DNA of 64,000 nt from Streptomyces sp. NRRL F-5126 (GTDB taxonomy: Bacteria; Actinomycetota; Actinomycetes; Streptomycetales; Streptomycetaceae). The stretch is taken from assembly GCF_000721265.1 (NCBI RefSeq), contig NZ_JOFZ01000008.1, forward strand, positions 310,001-374,000, in the 5' to 3' direction. Position numbers and translations under genes: made by a program. Numbering within the stretch: position 1 is the stretch's first letter; each line of letters opens with the position of its first letter. Shown piece by piece: positions 14,345-22,126 of the stretch. The notes beneath the pieces are model-generated. The model made no database searches and was not told where the DNA came from. It saw only the letters and a program-made list of their open reading frames with translations.

Positions 14345-15270
14345 TGACGGCAGGCGCCCCGCAGGGCGCGGTGACGGACGCCCACACCGCCTGGCTCCTG
14401 CGCTACTGCCTCGTGCCCGAGGACGCGCTGGAGCGCCACCACTCGTACGCGCTGCCCGCCCTGATCGCGGACGCCTACCCGCAGGCGGGCCACGAGGGGC
14501 TGAGCCTGCTCGTCGACATGCTGGGCTGGTTCACCATCATCGACGACCACTTCGACGGGCCGGCGGGCCGCGACCCGGCGGCGGCCCGCGGGCTGATCCG
14601 CTCCTTCCTCGACGCCATGGACCCCGCGCCGCCGGCCGGCGACCCGGTACCCGCCGGGGTGGCCGACCTCCCCGCGGCCTGGCGCGACCTGTGGCACAGG
14701 CAGCGGGCGGCCATGCCGGTGGCCTGGTCGCGCCGTGCGGCACGCGACTGGGCCCGCTGCCTGACCACGTTCGTCACCGAGACCGGGCACCGCGCGGCGG
14801 CGACCACGCCGACGGTGCGCCAGGCGGTACTGCTGCGGCGCCACGCGAGCTGCCTCTACCCGTTCACGAACATGCTGGAGTGGGTACGCGGCAACCCGCT
14901 CCCCGAGGAGGTGCACGCCGAGCCCGAACTGCGGCTGCTGCGCGCCCACATCGCGGACACGGCGACGCTCGTCAACGACCTTTACTCGCTGGAGCGCGAG
15001 GAACGGCAGTGCGCACCGTTCGACGAGGAGCCGCGGTGCGCGCCGTTCAACATGATCACGGTCCTGCGGCGCGAGCAGCGCATGAGCAGGGACGCGGCGA
15101 TCTCCACCGTGCGCGCCGAGATCGACCGGCTGAGCCTGCGCAGCGACATCCTGCGCAGCCGGCTCGCGGCACACCACCCGGAGGCCGGCTGGTACCTGCG
15201 CGAGACGCGCCGGCTGGTCGACGGCGTGCGCCGCTGGTCGTCGACGACGAGCCGCTACTCGCCGACGTGA
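14344..15270 (+). CDS. Class I terpene synthase
   Basis: 308-residue class I terpene cyclase. The aspartate-rich motif DDHFD (67-71) and the NSE triad NDLYSLERE (N211, S215, E219) are intact, so Mg2+-dependent ionisation of a prenyl diphosphate should work. It is shorter than epi-isozizaene synthase and single-domain, unlike geosmin synthase elsewhere in this window. Bacterial enzymes of this size make sesquiterpenes, monoterpenes or diterpenes; the product cannot be read from sequence. The start codon overlaps the P450 stop. Its 3' end overlaps the convergent TetR gene by 16 bp. Confidence 0.9.
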   Translation: MTAGAPQGAVTDAHTAWLLRYCLVPEDALERHHSYALPALIADAYPQAGHEGLSLLVDMLGWFTIIDDHFDGPAGRDPAAARGLIRSFLDAMDPAPPAGDPVPAGVADLPAAWRDLWHRQRAAMPVAWSRRAARDWARCLTTFVTETGHRAAATTPTVRQAVLLRRHASCLYPFTNMLEWVRGNPLPEEVHAEPELRLLRAHIADTATLVNDLYSLEREERQCAPFDEEPRCAPFNMITVLRREQRMSRDAAISTVRAEIDRLSLRSDILRSRLAAHHPEAGWYLRETRRLVDGVRRWSSTTSRYSPT

Positions 15271-15893
15271 CGTCGTACCGCGGGCAGCGCCGCGCGGGTG
15301 AGCGTCGTGGCCGTGTGCACCGCGCTGGCGACGGCGTCCTCGGCGTCCAGGCCGCACAGGTCGGTCAGGGTGAAGAGCGCCTCGGCGCTGACGACGACGG
15401 CGAGGTCCTTCTTCAGCTGCTCCAGCGCGGCGGGGTCGTCGGCGCCGAGGGTGCGGGCGAGCGGTTCGAGCGCGTGGTCGATCAGGCCGAATCGCAGGCC
15501 CGGCCGGGCGGAGGCGGCCTCGGGCCTGGCGATGGTGGCCGCGATCATGGCACGGGTCGCGCCCTGCACGCTCAGCACGTGGCGCAGCAGGTGCTCGGTG
15601 GCGGCGGCGACGCGGGCGACGGGGTCCGTGGACCCGGCCACCGCCTCCAGGGCCTGAGCCGGGGTGGGCCACTGCCCTGACATGGCCTCGCTCAGCAGGC
15701 TCGGCAGGTCGGGGAAGTAGCGGTAGGCGGTGGCCTCGGACACCAGGGCGGCCTTGGCGACCGCGGGCATGCTCACCTCGCCGCCGGTGCGCATCAGATC
15801 GGCGGCGGCGCCCAGGATCGCGGTGCGCGTGCGCAGTTTCTGGTTGCTGCGGCCGGTCGTCGTGCGCTCGGCCCTCGGTTCGCCGTTCTGCAT
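15255..15893 (-). CDS. TetR-family regulator
   Basis: 212 residues with HTH TRTAILGAAADLMRTGGEVSMPAVAKAALVSEATAYRYFPDLPSLLSEAM and a C-terminal all-helical ligand domain. The ATG at 15893 is 6 nt after a minus-strand TACGAT (15900-15905), so it is probably leaderless. The divergent cupin gene and the hydrolase beyond it share operator-like motifs with this promoter region, so these are more likely targets than the convergent terpene genes. Confidence 0.88.
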   Translation of the reverse strand: MQNGEPRAERTTTGRSNQKLRTRTAILGAAADLMRTGGEVSMPAVAKAALVSEATAYRYFPDLPSLLSEAMSGQWPTPAQALEAVAGSTDPVARVAAATEHLLRHVLSVQGATRAMIAATIARPEAASARPGLRFGLIDHALEPLARTLGADDPAALEQLKKDLAVVVSAEALFTLTDLCGLDAEDAVASAVHTATTLTRAALPAVRRHVGE

Positions 15894-15899
15894 GGAACC

Positions 15900-15942
15900 A
15901 TCGTAGCAAGTGCGCTCCCATCATGAGAGTCTACTTGCATGA
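15900..15942. promoter_or_regulatory. TetR/cupin divergent regulatory region
   Basis: TCATG (15921-15925) and CATGA (15938-15942) flank a 12-nt core, and the 20-mer at 15923-15942 matches 16 of 20 positions with 16482-16501 upstream of the hydrolase gene. GCAAGT (15906-15911) and ACTTGC (15932-15937) form an additional 6-bp inverted repeat. Best explained as an operator of the divergent TetR protein. Confidence 0.55.
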
Positions 15943-15987
15943 CTGGATGGGTGTGTGCCGCGTCGAGGTCGAGCAAGGAGCAGAACC

Positions 15988-16461
15988 ATGAGTGATGTCC
16001 AGGTCGTCGGTCCCGGCGACGGCGAGGTGGTCGAACTCGGAGCGGCCAGGATCCGCGTCATCGAGGACGGGAGCGCCACGGCGCACCGACTCGGGATCGT
16101 CGAGATCACGCTGGCCCCGCATGCGGAGGGTCCCGCGCAGCACCGCCATGCGCGCCACGACGAGGGATTCTACGTCGTGTCGGGGACGGCCAGGTTCACC
16201 GTCGGGCCCACCGCGTACGACGCGCCGCCCGGCGCGCTCGCGATGGTGCCACCGGGCGTGCCGCACGGCTTCGCCAACCCCGGCGACGAGCCGCTCGTCA
16301 TGATCAACACCTTCACCCCCGACTTCTACGTCGGATACTTCCGCGACCTGCGGGACGCGATCGCCGACGGCCGCGCCGCGACCGCGGAGGGCGTCGGCGA
16401 GGTGATGGCCCGCTACGACACCGCCCTGGCCGGCGAGTTCGCCCCCGGCGGCGACGCCTGA
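15988..16461 (+). CDS. Cupin-domain protein
   Basis: 157-residue single cupin. Motif 1 reads QHRHARHDEGFYVVSGTARF (His/His/Glu metal ligands) and motif 2 PPGVPHGFANPGDEPLVMI. The metal-binding residues are complete, so a small-molecule dioxygenase, isomerase or binding role is possible. ATG 15988 follows AAGGAGC; the in-frame start at 15955 is less likely. The predicted TetR operator lies directly upstream. Confidence 0.88.
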   Translation: MSDVQVVGPGDGEVVELGAARIRVIEDGSATAHRLGIVEITLAPHAEGPAQHRHARHDEGFYVVSGTARFTVGPTAYDAPPGALAMVPPGVPHGFANPGDEPLVMINTFTPDFYVGYFRDLRDAIADGRAATAEGVGEVMARYDTALAGEFAPGGDA

Positions 16462-16481
16462 CGCGGCGGTTCGGATCCTTT

Positions 16482-16542
16482 GTGAGAGCTCACTTGCATG
16501 AAGAGAGTTGACTGCCTACCCTCGTGAGAGTCAGCTCTCACG
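16482..16542 (+). promoter_or_regulatory. Operator cluster upstream of the alpha/beta hydrolase gene
   Basis: Two elements. 16482-16501 repeats the motif seen upstream of the cupin gene and contains GTGAG-AG-CTCAC. 16523-16542 is a perfect inverted repeat, CGTGAGAG and CTCTCACG around TCAG. Both sit within 85 bp of the hydrolase ATG, which fits regulation by the nearby TetR protein. Confidence 0.6.
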
Positions 16543-16566
16543 AAGGCCGCAAGGGAACCCGCGAAC

Positions 16567-17424
16567 ATGACCGTCCACGCGCCCGCCCCGTCCACCCCCA
16601 CCACCCGCACGATCAGCCTCCCCGGCGGCGTCACCGTCACTGTCGACGAGTACGGCGACGCCACCGCCGCGAGCACGGGCGCCCTCGTGCTGCACGGCGG
16701 GGCCGGTCCTGGCTCGGTCGCCGGCCTGGCGGCCGCGCTGTCCGTCCACGGCTACGTCGCCGTTCCGACCCACCCGGGCTTCGACGGCACGCCGCGGCCC
16801 GAGCCGACCGACACCATCGCCGACCTGGCCGTGGCCTACCTGGACCTGCTCGACGTGCTCGGCCTGAGCTCCGTCGTGGTCGCGGGCAACTCCGTCGGCG
16901 GCTGGCTGGCAGCCGAGATGGGCACGCGCGACAACCACCGCCGGATCGGCTCGCTCGTCCTGCTCGGCGCCACCGGCATCACGCCCGAGCCTCCACTGGA
17001 GATCGCGGACCCCGCGCGGCTCGGCCCTGCCAAGGCCGGCGAACTGGCCTTCCACAACCCCGAGTACCGCCTCGACCCCGCTGCCCTGAGCGAGGAGCGC
17101 AAGGCCGCCATGGCCGCCAACCAGCGCACCCTCGCGCTCTATGCGGGCGACCCGTTCTGCTACGACCCGAAGCTCGCGGGCCGCCTGCACCGGGTCACCG
17201 TCCCGGTGCTCGTGCTCGCCGGCGAGCAGGACGGGATCGTCCCGCTCGCGTACGAGCGTGCCCTCGCCGACGCGTTCCCCCGCGCGACGTTCCGGCCGGT
17301 GCCCGAGGCCGGGCACTTCCCGCAGATCGAGCAGCCGGGGCAGGTCCTCGACGCCATCCGCGCTTTCGTCGCCTCGGAGGGCGCGGCCGACGGCGCCTCG
17401 GAGGGTGCGGCCGAGCACCGCTGA
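16567..17424 (+). CDS. Alpha/beta hydrolase
   Basis: 285-residue alpha/beta-hydrolase fold. Oxyanion region VLHGGAGPGSV, nucleophile elbow GNSVGG, acid in LAGEQDGIVP, and His in PEAGHFPQIEQP complete a Ser-Asp-His triad. No signal peptide. Similar to prolyl-aminopeptidase / meta-cleavage-product-hydrolase-type enzymes, but the substrate is unknown. It follows the cupin gene by 105 bp with its own operator-like elements, forming a TetR-controlled regulon with it. Confidence 0.88.
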   Translation: MTVHAPAPSTPTTRTISLPGGVTVTVDEYGDATAASTGALVLHGGAGPGSVAGLAAALSVHGYVAVPTHPGFDGTPRPEPTDTIADLAVAYLDLLDVLGLSSVVVAGNSVGGWLAAEMGTRDNHRRIGSLVLLGATGITPEPPLEIADPARLGPAKAGELAFHNPEYRLDPAALSEERKAAMAANQRTLALYAGDPFCYDPKLAGRLHRVTVPVLVLAGEQDGIVPLAYERALADAFPRATFRPVPEAGHFPQIEQPGQVLDAIRAFVASEGAADGASEGAAEHR

Positions 17425-17513
17425 CCTCGCGCCCTCCGTCCGGCGCGTTTCCCGGGCATTCGGGCGATGTCCGTGCCACCCCGAGGACGGGCGGGTCCGG
17501 CGGGGAAGGCCTC

Positions 17514-18161
17514 GGGCGCGGGGCCCACGGGTCGATGCCGCAGGCAGGCGTGGACCCGGTGGTGCTTGCGGCCATGTGCGTGGTGCGCCTGCAGACGATC
17601 GTCTCGCGCGAACCGGCCGCGACCACGCCCGCCGTGCTCACCGTCGGCAGCATCAGGGCAGGCGAGAGCCCCAACGTCATCCCGGACACCGCGGTCATGG
17701 AACTCAACGTCCGCACGTACGACGACGCCACGCGCAAGCAGGTGCTCGACGCCGTGCGCCGCTGCGTCGACGCCGAGGCGAAGGCGTCGAACGCGCCGCG
17801 CGAGCCGCTCGTCGAGCGGCTCAACGCGTTCCCGCCGACGGTCAACGACGACGAGGTCGCCGACCGCGTCGACCGCGCGTTCCGCGACCACTTCGGCGAC
17901 GACGCGCACACTTTCGGCCTGCAGACGGCGAGCGAGGACTTCAGCCGCATCCCCGAGGCGTTCGGCGCGCCCTTCGCCTACTGGGGCATCGGCGGCGTCG
18001 ACCCGGACACCTACCGCGCGGCCGCCGAGCGCGGCACGGTCGCCCAGGACGTCCCGGTCAACCACTCCCCGTCCTTCGCGCCCGTCATCCAGCCGACCCT
18101 CGACACCGGCATCACGGCGCTGACGGTCGCCGCGCTCGCCTGGCTCGGCGCAGAGGAATGA
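17514..18161 (+). pseudogene. 3' remnant of an M20 metallopeptidase/amidohydrolase gene
   Basis: The frame from about 17514 encodes GRGAHGSMPQAGVDPVVLAAMCVVRLQTIVSREP, the dimerisation domain of hippurate hydrolase-type M20 enzymes. It continues through GESPNVIPDTAVMELNVRTYD to the C-terminal TASEDFSRIPE and VNHSPSF. About the first 180 residues, which hold the H-x-D and other N-terminal metal ligands, are absent; the sequence before the junction belongs to the preceding gene's intergenic tail. ATG 17535 could still start a 208-residue product, but it would lack most of the metal site. Best read as a 5'-truncated, inactive gene. Confidence 0.85.
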
Positions 18162-18184
18162 TCGACCACGGTTTCGCGGACGCC

Positions 18185-19540
18185 TCAGATCCGGTAACGG
18201 CGCAGCTCCGGCACCGCGGCCGCGAGGGCGAGCATGATCAAGACGACCAGCAGGCCGCCGCCCGCGACCGTCGCCCGCGGCCCGAGCGCCGAGCCCGACG
18301 TGCCGTGCAGCACGTCGGCCAGGCGCGGCCCGCCCGCCACCACGACCGTGAAGACGCCCTGCATGCGGCCGCGCATCTCGTCGGTCGCCGCGGACAGCAG
18401 GATGGCGCCGCGGAACACCATGGAGACCATGTCCGCGACGCCGGCGACGGCCAGGAGCGCCACCGCGATCCACAGGTTGCCGCTCAGCCCGCTCCCGGCC
18501 ACCGCGAGGCCCCAGGCCACGACCGCGCCGACGACCATCAGGCCGTGCCGCCTGGCCCGCGAGAAGGTGCCGGAGAACAGGCCGCCGACCACCGCGCCGA
18601 TCGGGATCGCCGCGTACAGCAGGCCGAGGGCGAGACCTTGCCCGTAGGGCGCGAACGTCTGGGAGGCCAGCTGCGGGAACAGGGCGCGCGGCATGCCGAA
18701 GACCATGGCGATGATGTCCGCGAGGAAGGACAGCAGCAGCACCCGGCGCTGCGACATGTAGTGGAAGCCCTCGGCGATCTGCCGCCACCCCGCCCGCCTC
18801 GTGGCCGAACCGTCGAGCGGCGGCAGCGAGGGCAGCCGGAAGACGGCCCACACCGTGGCGCACAGGGCGGCCGCGTCGATGAGGTACAGCTCGGGCAGGC
18901 CGATGACCGGTATGAGCGAGCCCGCGAGCAGCGGCCCGGCCACCAGGCCCGTCTGCATGACGGTCGAATTGAGTGCGTTGGCGGCGGGCAGCTCGCCGGC
19001 CGGGACGAGCCGGGCGATCGACGCGGTCCTCGCCGGCGAGTTCAGGCCGAAGAAGGCCTGCTGCAGCGCGAGCAGGGCCATCAGCACCACGACCGAGTCG
19101 AGACCCGCGATGGCCTGCGCCCAGAAGAGCAACGAGGTGCCGGCGATGCCGCAGTTGGTGATCAGCAGCAGCTTGCGGCGGTCCATGCTGTCCGCGATGG
19201 CGCCGCCCCACAGCGCGAAGACGACCAGCGGCACGAGCCCGGCGAGGCTGGCGTAGCCGACCCACGCGGAGGATCCGGTGATGTCGAATATCTGCTTCGG
19301 CACCGCCACGGCCGTGAGCTGGCTGCCGACCGCCGTGACGATCGTCGAGGACCAGAGCCGGCGGAACGGCGGATGGCGCAGCGGCCGGGTGTCCATCGCG
19401 AAGCGGCGCCAGCCGCGGCGGTCGCGGGACGGCTCCGCCACCGGCGCGCCGGCCGCCGCCGCCGGTATGGCCGGAACGTCGCTCGTCCCGGAGCTGCCTT
19501 CGGTGCTCTGACTGCTGTCCACGGGCTTCCTGTTGGTCAC
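18185..19540 (-). CDS. DHA3-type MFS exporter (EntS-like)
   Basis: 451-residue, 12-TM MFS protein. After a hydrophilic N-terminus of about 60 residues it reads RHPPFRRLWSSTIVTAVGSQLTAVAVPKQIF, the hallmark opening of the DHA3 / enterobactin-exporter group, with motif A-like GGAIADSMDRRKLL. Proton-driven efflux of a drug, siderophore or metabolite is expected. GTG start at 19540. It is convergent with the M20 remnant and next to the tRNA-Ser gene; no dedicated regulator adjoins. Confidence 0.88.
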   Translation of the reverse strand: MTNRKPVDSSQSTEGSSGTSDVPAIPAAAAGAPVAEPSRDRRGWRRFAMDTRPLRHPPFRRLWSSTIVTAVGSQLTAVAVPKQIFDITGSSAWVGYASLAGLVPLVVFALWGGAIADSMDRRKLLLITNCGIAGTSLLFWAQAIAGLDSVVVLMALLALQQAFFGLNSPARTASIARLVPAGELPAANALNSTVMQTGLVAGPLLAGSLIPVIGLPELYLIDAAALCATVWAVFRLPSLPPLDGSATRRAGWRQIAEGFHYMSQRRVLLLSFLADIIAMVFGMPRALFPQLASQTFAPYGQGLALGLLYAAIPIGAVVGGLFSGTFSRARRHGLMVVGAVVAWGLAVAGSGLSGNLWIAVALLAVAGVADMVSMVFRGAILLSAATDEMRGRMQGVFTVVVAGGPRLADVLHGTSGSALGPRATVAGGGLLVVLIMLALAAAVPELRRYRI

Positions 19541-19597
19541 TACATCTTTCGGTCGCGAGGTTCACTCTCCCAGAGCCGCGCGAGTGGGAGCAGCACG

Positions 19598-19627
19598 AAG
19601 GGCCCGGTCCTTGAGGACCGGGCCCTT
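19598..19627 (-). terminator. Terminator after tRNA-Ser, 13-bp stem
   Basis: AAGGGCCCGGTCC (19598-19610), loop TTGA, GGACCGGGCCCTT (19615-19627), perfect. It begins 10 nt past the tRNA 3' end on the minus strand and ends the tRNA transcript. Confidence 0.85.
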
Positions 19628-19637
19628 CGCCCACCTG

Positions 19638-19722
19638 CGGTAGCGGAGGGATTTGAACCCTCGGTGAGTTTCCCCACACTCGCTTTCGAGGCGAGCTCCT
19701 TCGGCCGCTCGGACACGCTACC
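19638..19722 (-). tRNA. tRNA-Ser(CGA)
   Basis: 85-nt serine tRNA. The acceptor stem pairs GGTAGCG (19722-19716) with CGCTACC (19645-19639), with discriminator G at 19638. The anticodon arm is CTCGC-CTCGAAA-GCGAG with anticodon CGA reading UCG. A long variable arm (TGTGGGGAAACTCAC region) confirms a class II serine tRNA, and the T-arm GGGTTCAAATCCC is canonical. No CCA is encoded. Confidence 0.95.
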
Positions 19723-19753
19723 GGGAGAGATCCTAGCCCACGTGGGGCCGTGG

Positions 19754-20320
19754 TCAGAAATCCGTATCCGGGGCCGTATCCGCGGCCGTACCTGGGGCGG
19801 GTACCTCCGTGGTCCTGCGCAGGGCGAAGAAGGCGCGGAGCCCGGCCGCGCACTCGTCGGCCAGGACGCCCCCGATCACCTCGGGACGGTGGTTGAGGCG
19901 GCGGTCGCGCACCACGTCCCACAGCGAGCCGGCGGCGCCCGCCTTCTCGTCGCGCGCGCCGTAGACCACGCGGTCCACGCGCGCCTGGACCAGCGCGCCC
20001 GCGCACATCGTGCAGGGTTCGAGCGTGACGACGAGCGTGCAGCCGGTCAGCCGCCACGCGCCGGCGCGCGCGGCGGCGGCGCGGAGGGCGAGCACCTCCG
20101 CGTGTGCTGTCGGGTCGCCGGTCGCCTCGCGTTCGTTGCGGCCGGTGGCGAGCACCGTCCCGGCGGGGGACAGGACGACGGCGCCGACCGGCACGTCACC
20201 GGTCAGCGCCGCACCCGCCGCCTCGTCGAGGGCGCGGCGCATCCACGTGACCCACGGGTCGCGCACCGGATCGGCCGGGACGCCGGGTCTTTCCGGTCCG
20301 TCCGGTCCGCGTGGCTCCAC
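19754..20320 (-). CDS. tadA: tRNA-specific adenosine deaminase TadA
   Basis: 188-residue cytidine/deoxycytidylate-deaminase-fold enzyme that converts A34 of tRNA-Arg(ACG) to inosine. Zn ligands H73 and catalytic E75 (TAHAEVL), and C103/C106 (LEPCTMCAGALVQ), are present, as is DVPVGAVVL. N-terminal and C-terminal tails are Pro-rich extensions. The GTG at 20320 overlaps the TAG of the upstream partner gene by one base (TAGTG), so translation is coupled. Location beside tRNA-Ser is conserved in Streptomyces as I recall. Confidence 0.93.
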   Translation of the reverse strand: MEPRGPDGPERPGVPADPVRDPWVTWMRRALDEAAGAALTGDVPVGAVVLSPAGTVLATGRNEREATGDPTAHAEVLALRAAAARAGAWRLTGCTLVVTLEPCTMCAGALVQARVDRVVYGARDEKAGAAGSLWDVVRDRRLNHRPEVIGGVLADECAAGLRAFFALRRTTEVPAPGTAADTAPDTDF

Positions 20321-20871
20321 TAGCGCACGGCCTCCAGGACGTCGGAGGCGCCGAGCGCGTCGGCGATCTCGGCCATGGCGTCGGTCTCCACCGCGAGGAG
20401 CTGCGGCTCCGCCACCCCGAGGTCGGTGAGGATGTCGCGGTCCCCGACGGGCCCTGCCGGGTGGTCGCCCGGGCCGGGGCCCGCGAGGGCGTCGCCCGTG
20501 TCCTCCGTCTCGTCGTCCGTTTCGGGTTCGGGTTCGCCGTCCTCGGTGCCGTCGAGGTCGAGCGTGTCGAGGTCGGTCGCGGCGTCGTCCTCGTCGCCGC
20601 CGACCACTTCGTCGACGAGGATCTCCCCGTACGAGGAGCGCGCGGCGGCCGCCGCGTCGGAGACGTAGACGCGCGGGTCGTCCTCGCCCTCCACGCGGAT
20701 GATGCCGAACCAGGCGTCCTCCTGCTCGATGAACAGGAGGACCGTGTCCTCGTCCACCGATGCCTCACGGGCCAGATCCGTCAGGTCCGAGAGGGTTTCC
20801 ACGTCGTCGAGGTCTGTATCGCTCGCTTCCCACCCGTCTTCGGTGCGCGCGAGCAGTGCGGCGAAGTACAC
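20320..20871 (-). CDS. tRNA adenosine deaminase-associated protein
   Basis: 183-residue acidic protein of the actinobacterial family always found beside tadA. N-terminal YFAALLARTEDGWEASDTDLDDVE, then DAWFGIIRVEGEDDPRVYVSDAAAA, a long Asp/Glu-rich low-complexity middle (residues about 90-135), and a C-terminal conserved block ending ALGASDVLEAVR. Biochemical role unknown; coupling to tadA suggests a complex. The acidic segment is probably disordered. Confidence 0.88.
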   Translation of the reverse strand: MYFAALLARTEDGWEASDTDLDDVETLSDLTDLAREASVDEDTVLLFIEQEDAWFGIIRVEGEDDPRVYVSDAAAAARSSYGEILVDEVVGGDEDDAATDLDTLDLDGTEDGEPEPETDDETEDTGDALAGPGPGDHPAGPVGDRDILTDLGVAEPQLLAVETDAMAEIADALGASDVLEAVR

Positions 20872-21072
20872 CGTGACTCTCCCACTGGATAGAGGTGTGA
20901 CGATCGGGCGGCGTGCTGCGCTTGCCCGCCCACCCGGAATCGTGGCAGAAACCGGCGCTCCGCGAGAGGTCTTCGGCCGTTGCGTCGTGCGCGCGTTTTA
21001 TTGGCCGCCCGTTCGCCACGCGGCGGCGGCCGTTCGGCGGCAGCGCGCCGCAGTGGTAGCGGTTGCCCGGGG

Positions 21073-21318
21073 CTACCAGCGGAAGGAACGCATCCGCAAG
21101 TGCCTGCGCAGCCTCTCCGCGCGCGCGTGCTGCGGGCGCACCCGCTCGCGCAGGGCCTTGGCCTCCGCGAGTTCGCGCAGGAAGCGGGCGCGCCTGCGGC
21201 GCCTCTCGGCGTCCGTCTCCGGCGCGCCGGGGCCGTCCGCGTCGGGGCGGAACGCGCCGGGGCCGTCCGCGCCGGGGCCGTCGGCGCCGCTCTGGCGGCG
21301 GTCGTCCTGCTCGGACAT
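21073..21318 (-). CDS. Small basic-tailed protein, unknown function
   Basis: 81 residues starting MSEQDDRRQSGADGPGADGPG: a Gly/Pro/Asp repeat segment followed by a strongly basic amphipathic helix (DAERRRRRARFLRELAEAKALRERVRP). The ATG at 21318 is preceded by an excellent AGGAGG at 8 nt. Similar small genes sit divergently from upp in Streptomyces as I recall. The Arg-rich helix suggests nucleic-acid or ribosome association, which is inference only. A small hairpin (TGGTAGC/GCTACCA, 21054-21078) overlaps the stop codon and may be its terminator. The 200 bp between it and 20872 hold nothing else I can support. Confidence 0.72.
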   Translation of the reverse strand: MSEQDDRRQSGADGPGADGPGAFRPDADGPGAPETDAERRRRRARFLRELAEAKALRERVRPQHARAERLRRHLRMRSFRW

Positions 21319-21413
21319 CGGCGCCACCTCCTGCGTACGCGGCGGGGATCGCTGCCGTACGTGTTCCCGTGCCGGGGTGGATGATGCCGACGCGTGACGC
21401 CTTGGCCTCCGGT

Positions 21414-21419
21414 TACGCT
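21414..21419 (+). promoter_or_regulatory. -10 box TACGCT of upp, likely leaderless
   Basis: TACGCT ends 7 nt before the ATG at 21427, so transcription probably begins at or next to the start codon. No Shine-Dalgarno-like sequence lies before this ATG. Confidence 0.5.
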
Positions 21420-21426
21420 TTTCGGC

Positions 21427-22059
21427 ATGCGGATCCACGTCGTCGACCATCCACTGGTCGCGCACAAACTGACCACCCTGCGCGATCGGCGCACCGACTC
21501 GGCCACCTTCCGGCGCCTCGCCGACGAGCTGGTCACCCTGCTCGCCTACGAGGCGACCAGGGACGTACGCACCGAGCAGGTCGACATCGAGACGCCCGTG
21601 ACGGCGACGACCGGCGTGAAGCTGTCGTACCCGCGGCCCCTCGTCGTGCCGATCCTGCGCGCCGGCATCGGCATGCTCGACGGCATGGTCCGGCTGCTGC
21701 CCACGGCCGAGGTCGGGTTCATCGGGATGGTCCGCGACGAGGAGACGCTGCAGGCATCCACGTACGCGAACCGCCTGCCGTCCGACCTCTCCGGCCGCCA
21801 GGTCTACGTGCTCGACCCCATGCTGGCCACGGGCGGCACGCTGGTCGCCGCGATCCGCGAGCTGATCGGGCGCGGCGCCGACGACGTGACCGCCGTCGTG
21901 CTGCTCGCGGCGCCCGAGGGCGTCGAGACGATGGAGCGCGAGCTCGCGGGCGCGCCGGTGACGGTGGTGGCCGCCGCCGTCGACGAGCGCCTGGACGAGC
22001 ACGGCTACATCGTGCCCGGCCTGGGCGACGCGGGCGACCGCCTGTACGGCTCGGCCTGA
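21427..22059 (+). CDS. upp: Uracil phosphoribosyltransferase
   Basis: 210-residue Upp, converting uracil and PRPP to UMP for pyrimidine salvage in the cytoplasm. The PRPP-binding loop is [18 protein letters not shown], the N-terminal [20 protein letters not shown] is diagnostic, and the uracil-binding C-terminus reads [26 protein letters not shown] 21427 matches the family N-terminus; 11 extra in-frame codons upstream are not conserved. Confidence 0.96.
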   Translation: MRIHVVDHPLVAHKLTTLRDRRTDSATFRRLADELVTLLAYEATRDVRTEQVDIETPVTATTGVKLSYPRPLVVPILRAGIGMLDGMVRLLPTAEVGFIGMVRDEETLQASTYANRLPSDLSGRQVYVLDPMLATGGTLVAAIRELIGRGADDVTAVVLLAAPEGVETMERELAGAPVTVVAAAVDERLDEHGYIVPGLGDAGDRLYGSA

Positions 22060-22126
22060 GCCGCACGGGCCCCGGCCGGCCGGCGGGGGTGCGCGGGTGT
22101 GCGCGGGCGCGCCTTCGGCCGGTGGC

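Noticed and set aside
12875..15893. TetR gene as regulator of the terpene genes
   Set aside because: It is convergent, and its operator-like motifs lie at the cupin and hydrolase genes, not at the P450 promoter.
16524..18161. 545-codon plus-strand frame merging hydrolase region and M20 remnant
   Set aside because: Its first two thirds are an out-of-frame reading of the hydrolase gene; only the last part has M20 similarity.
19638..19722. tRNA-Ser as an integration (att) site for an element
   Set aside because: No repeated copy of the tRNA 3' end and no integrase gene occur in the window.
17141..20323. 1060-codon plus-strand frame
   Set aside because: Runs antisense to the MFS exporter, the tRNA-Ser and tadA; no domain.
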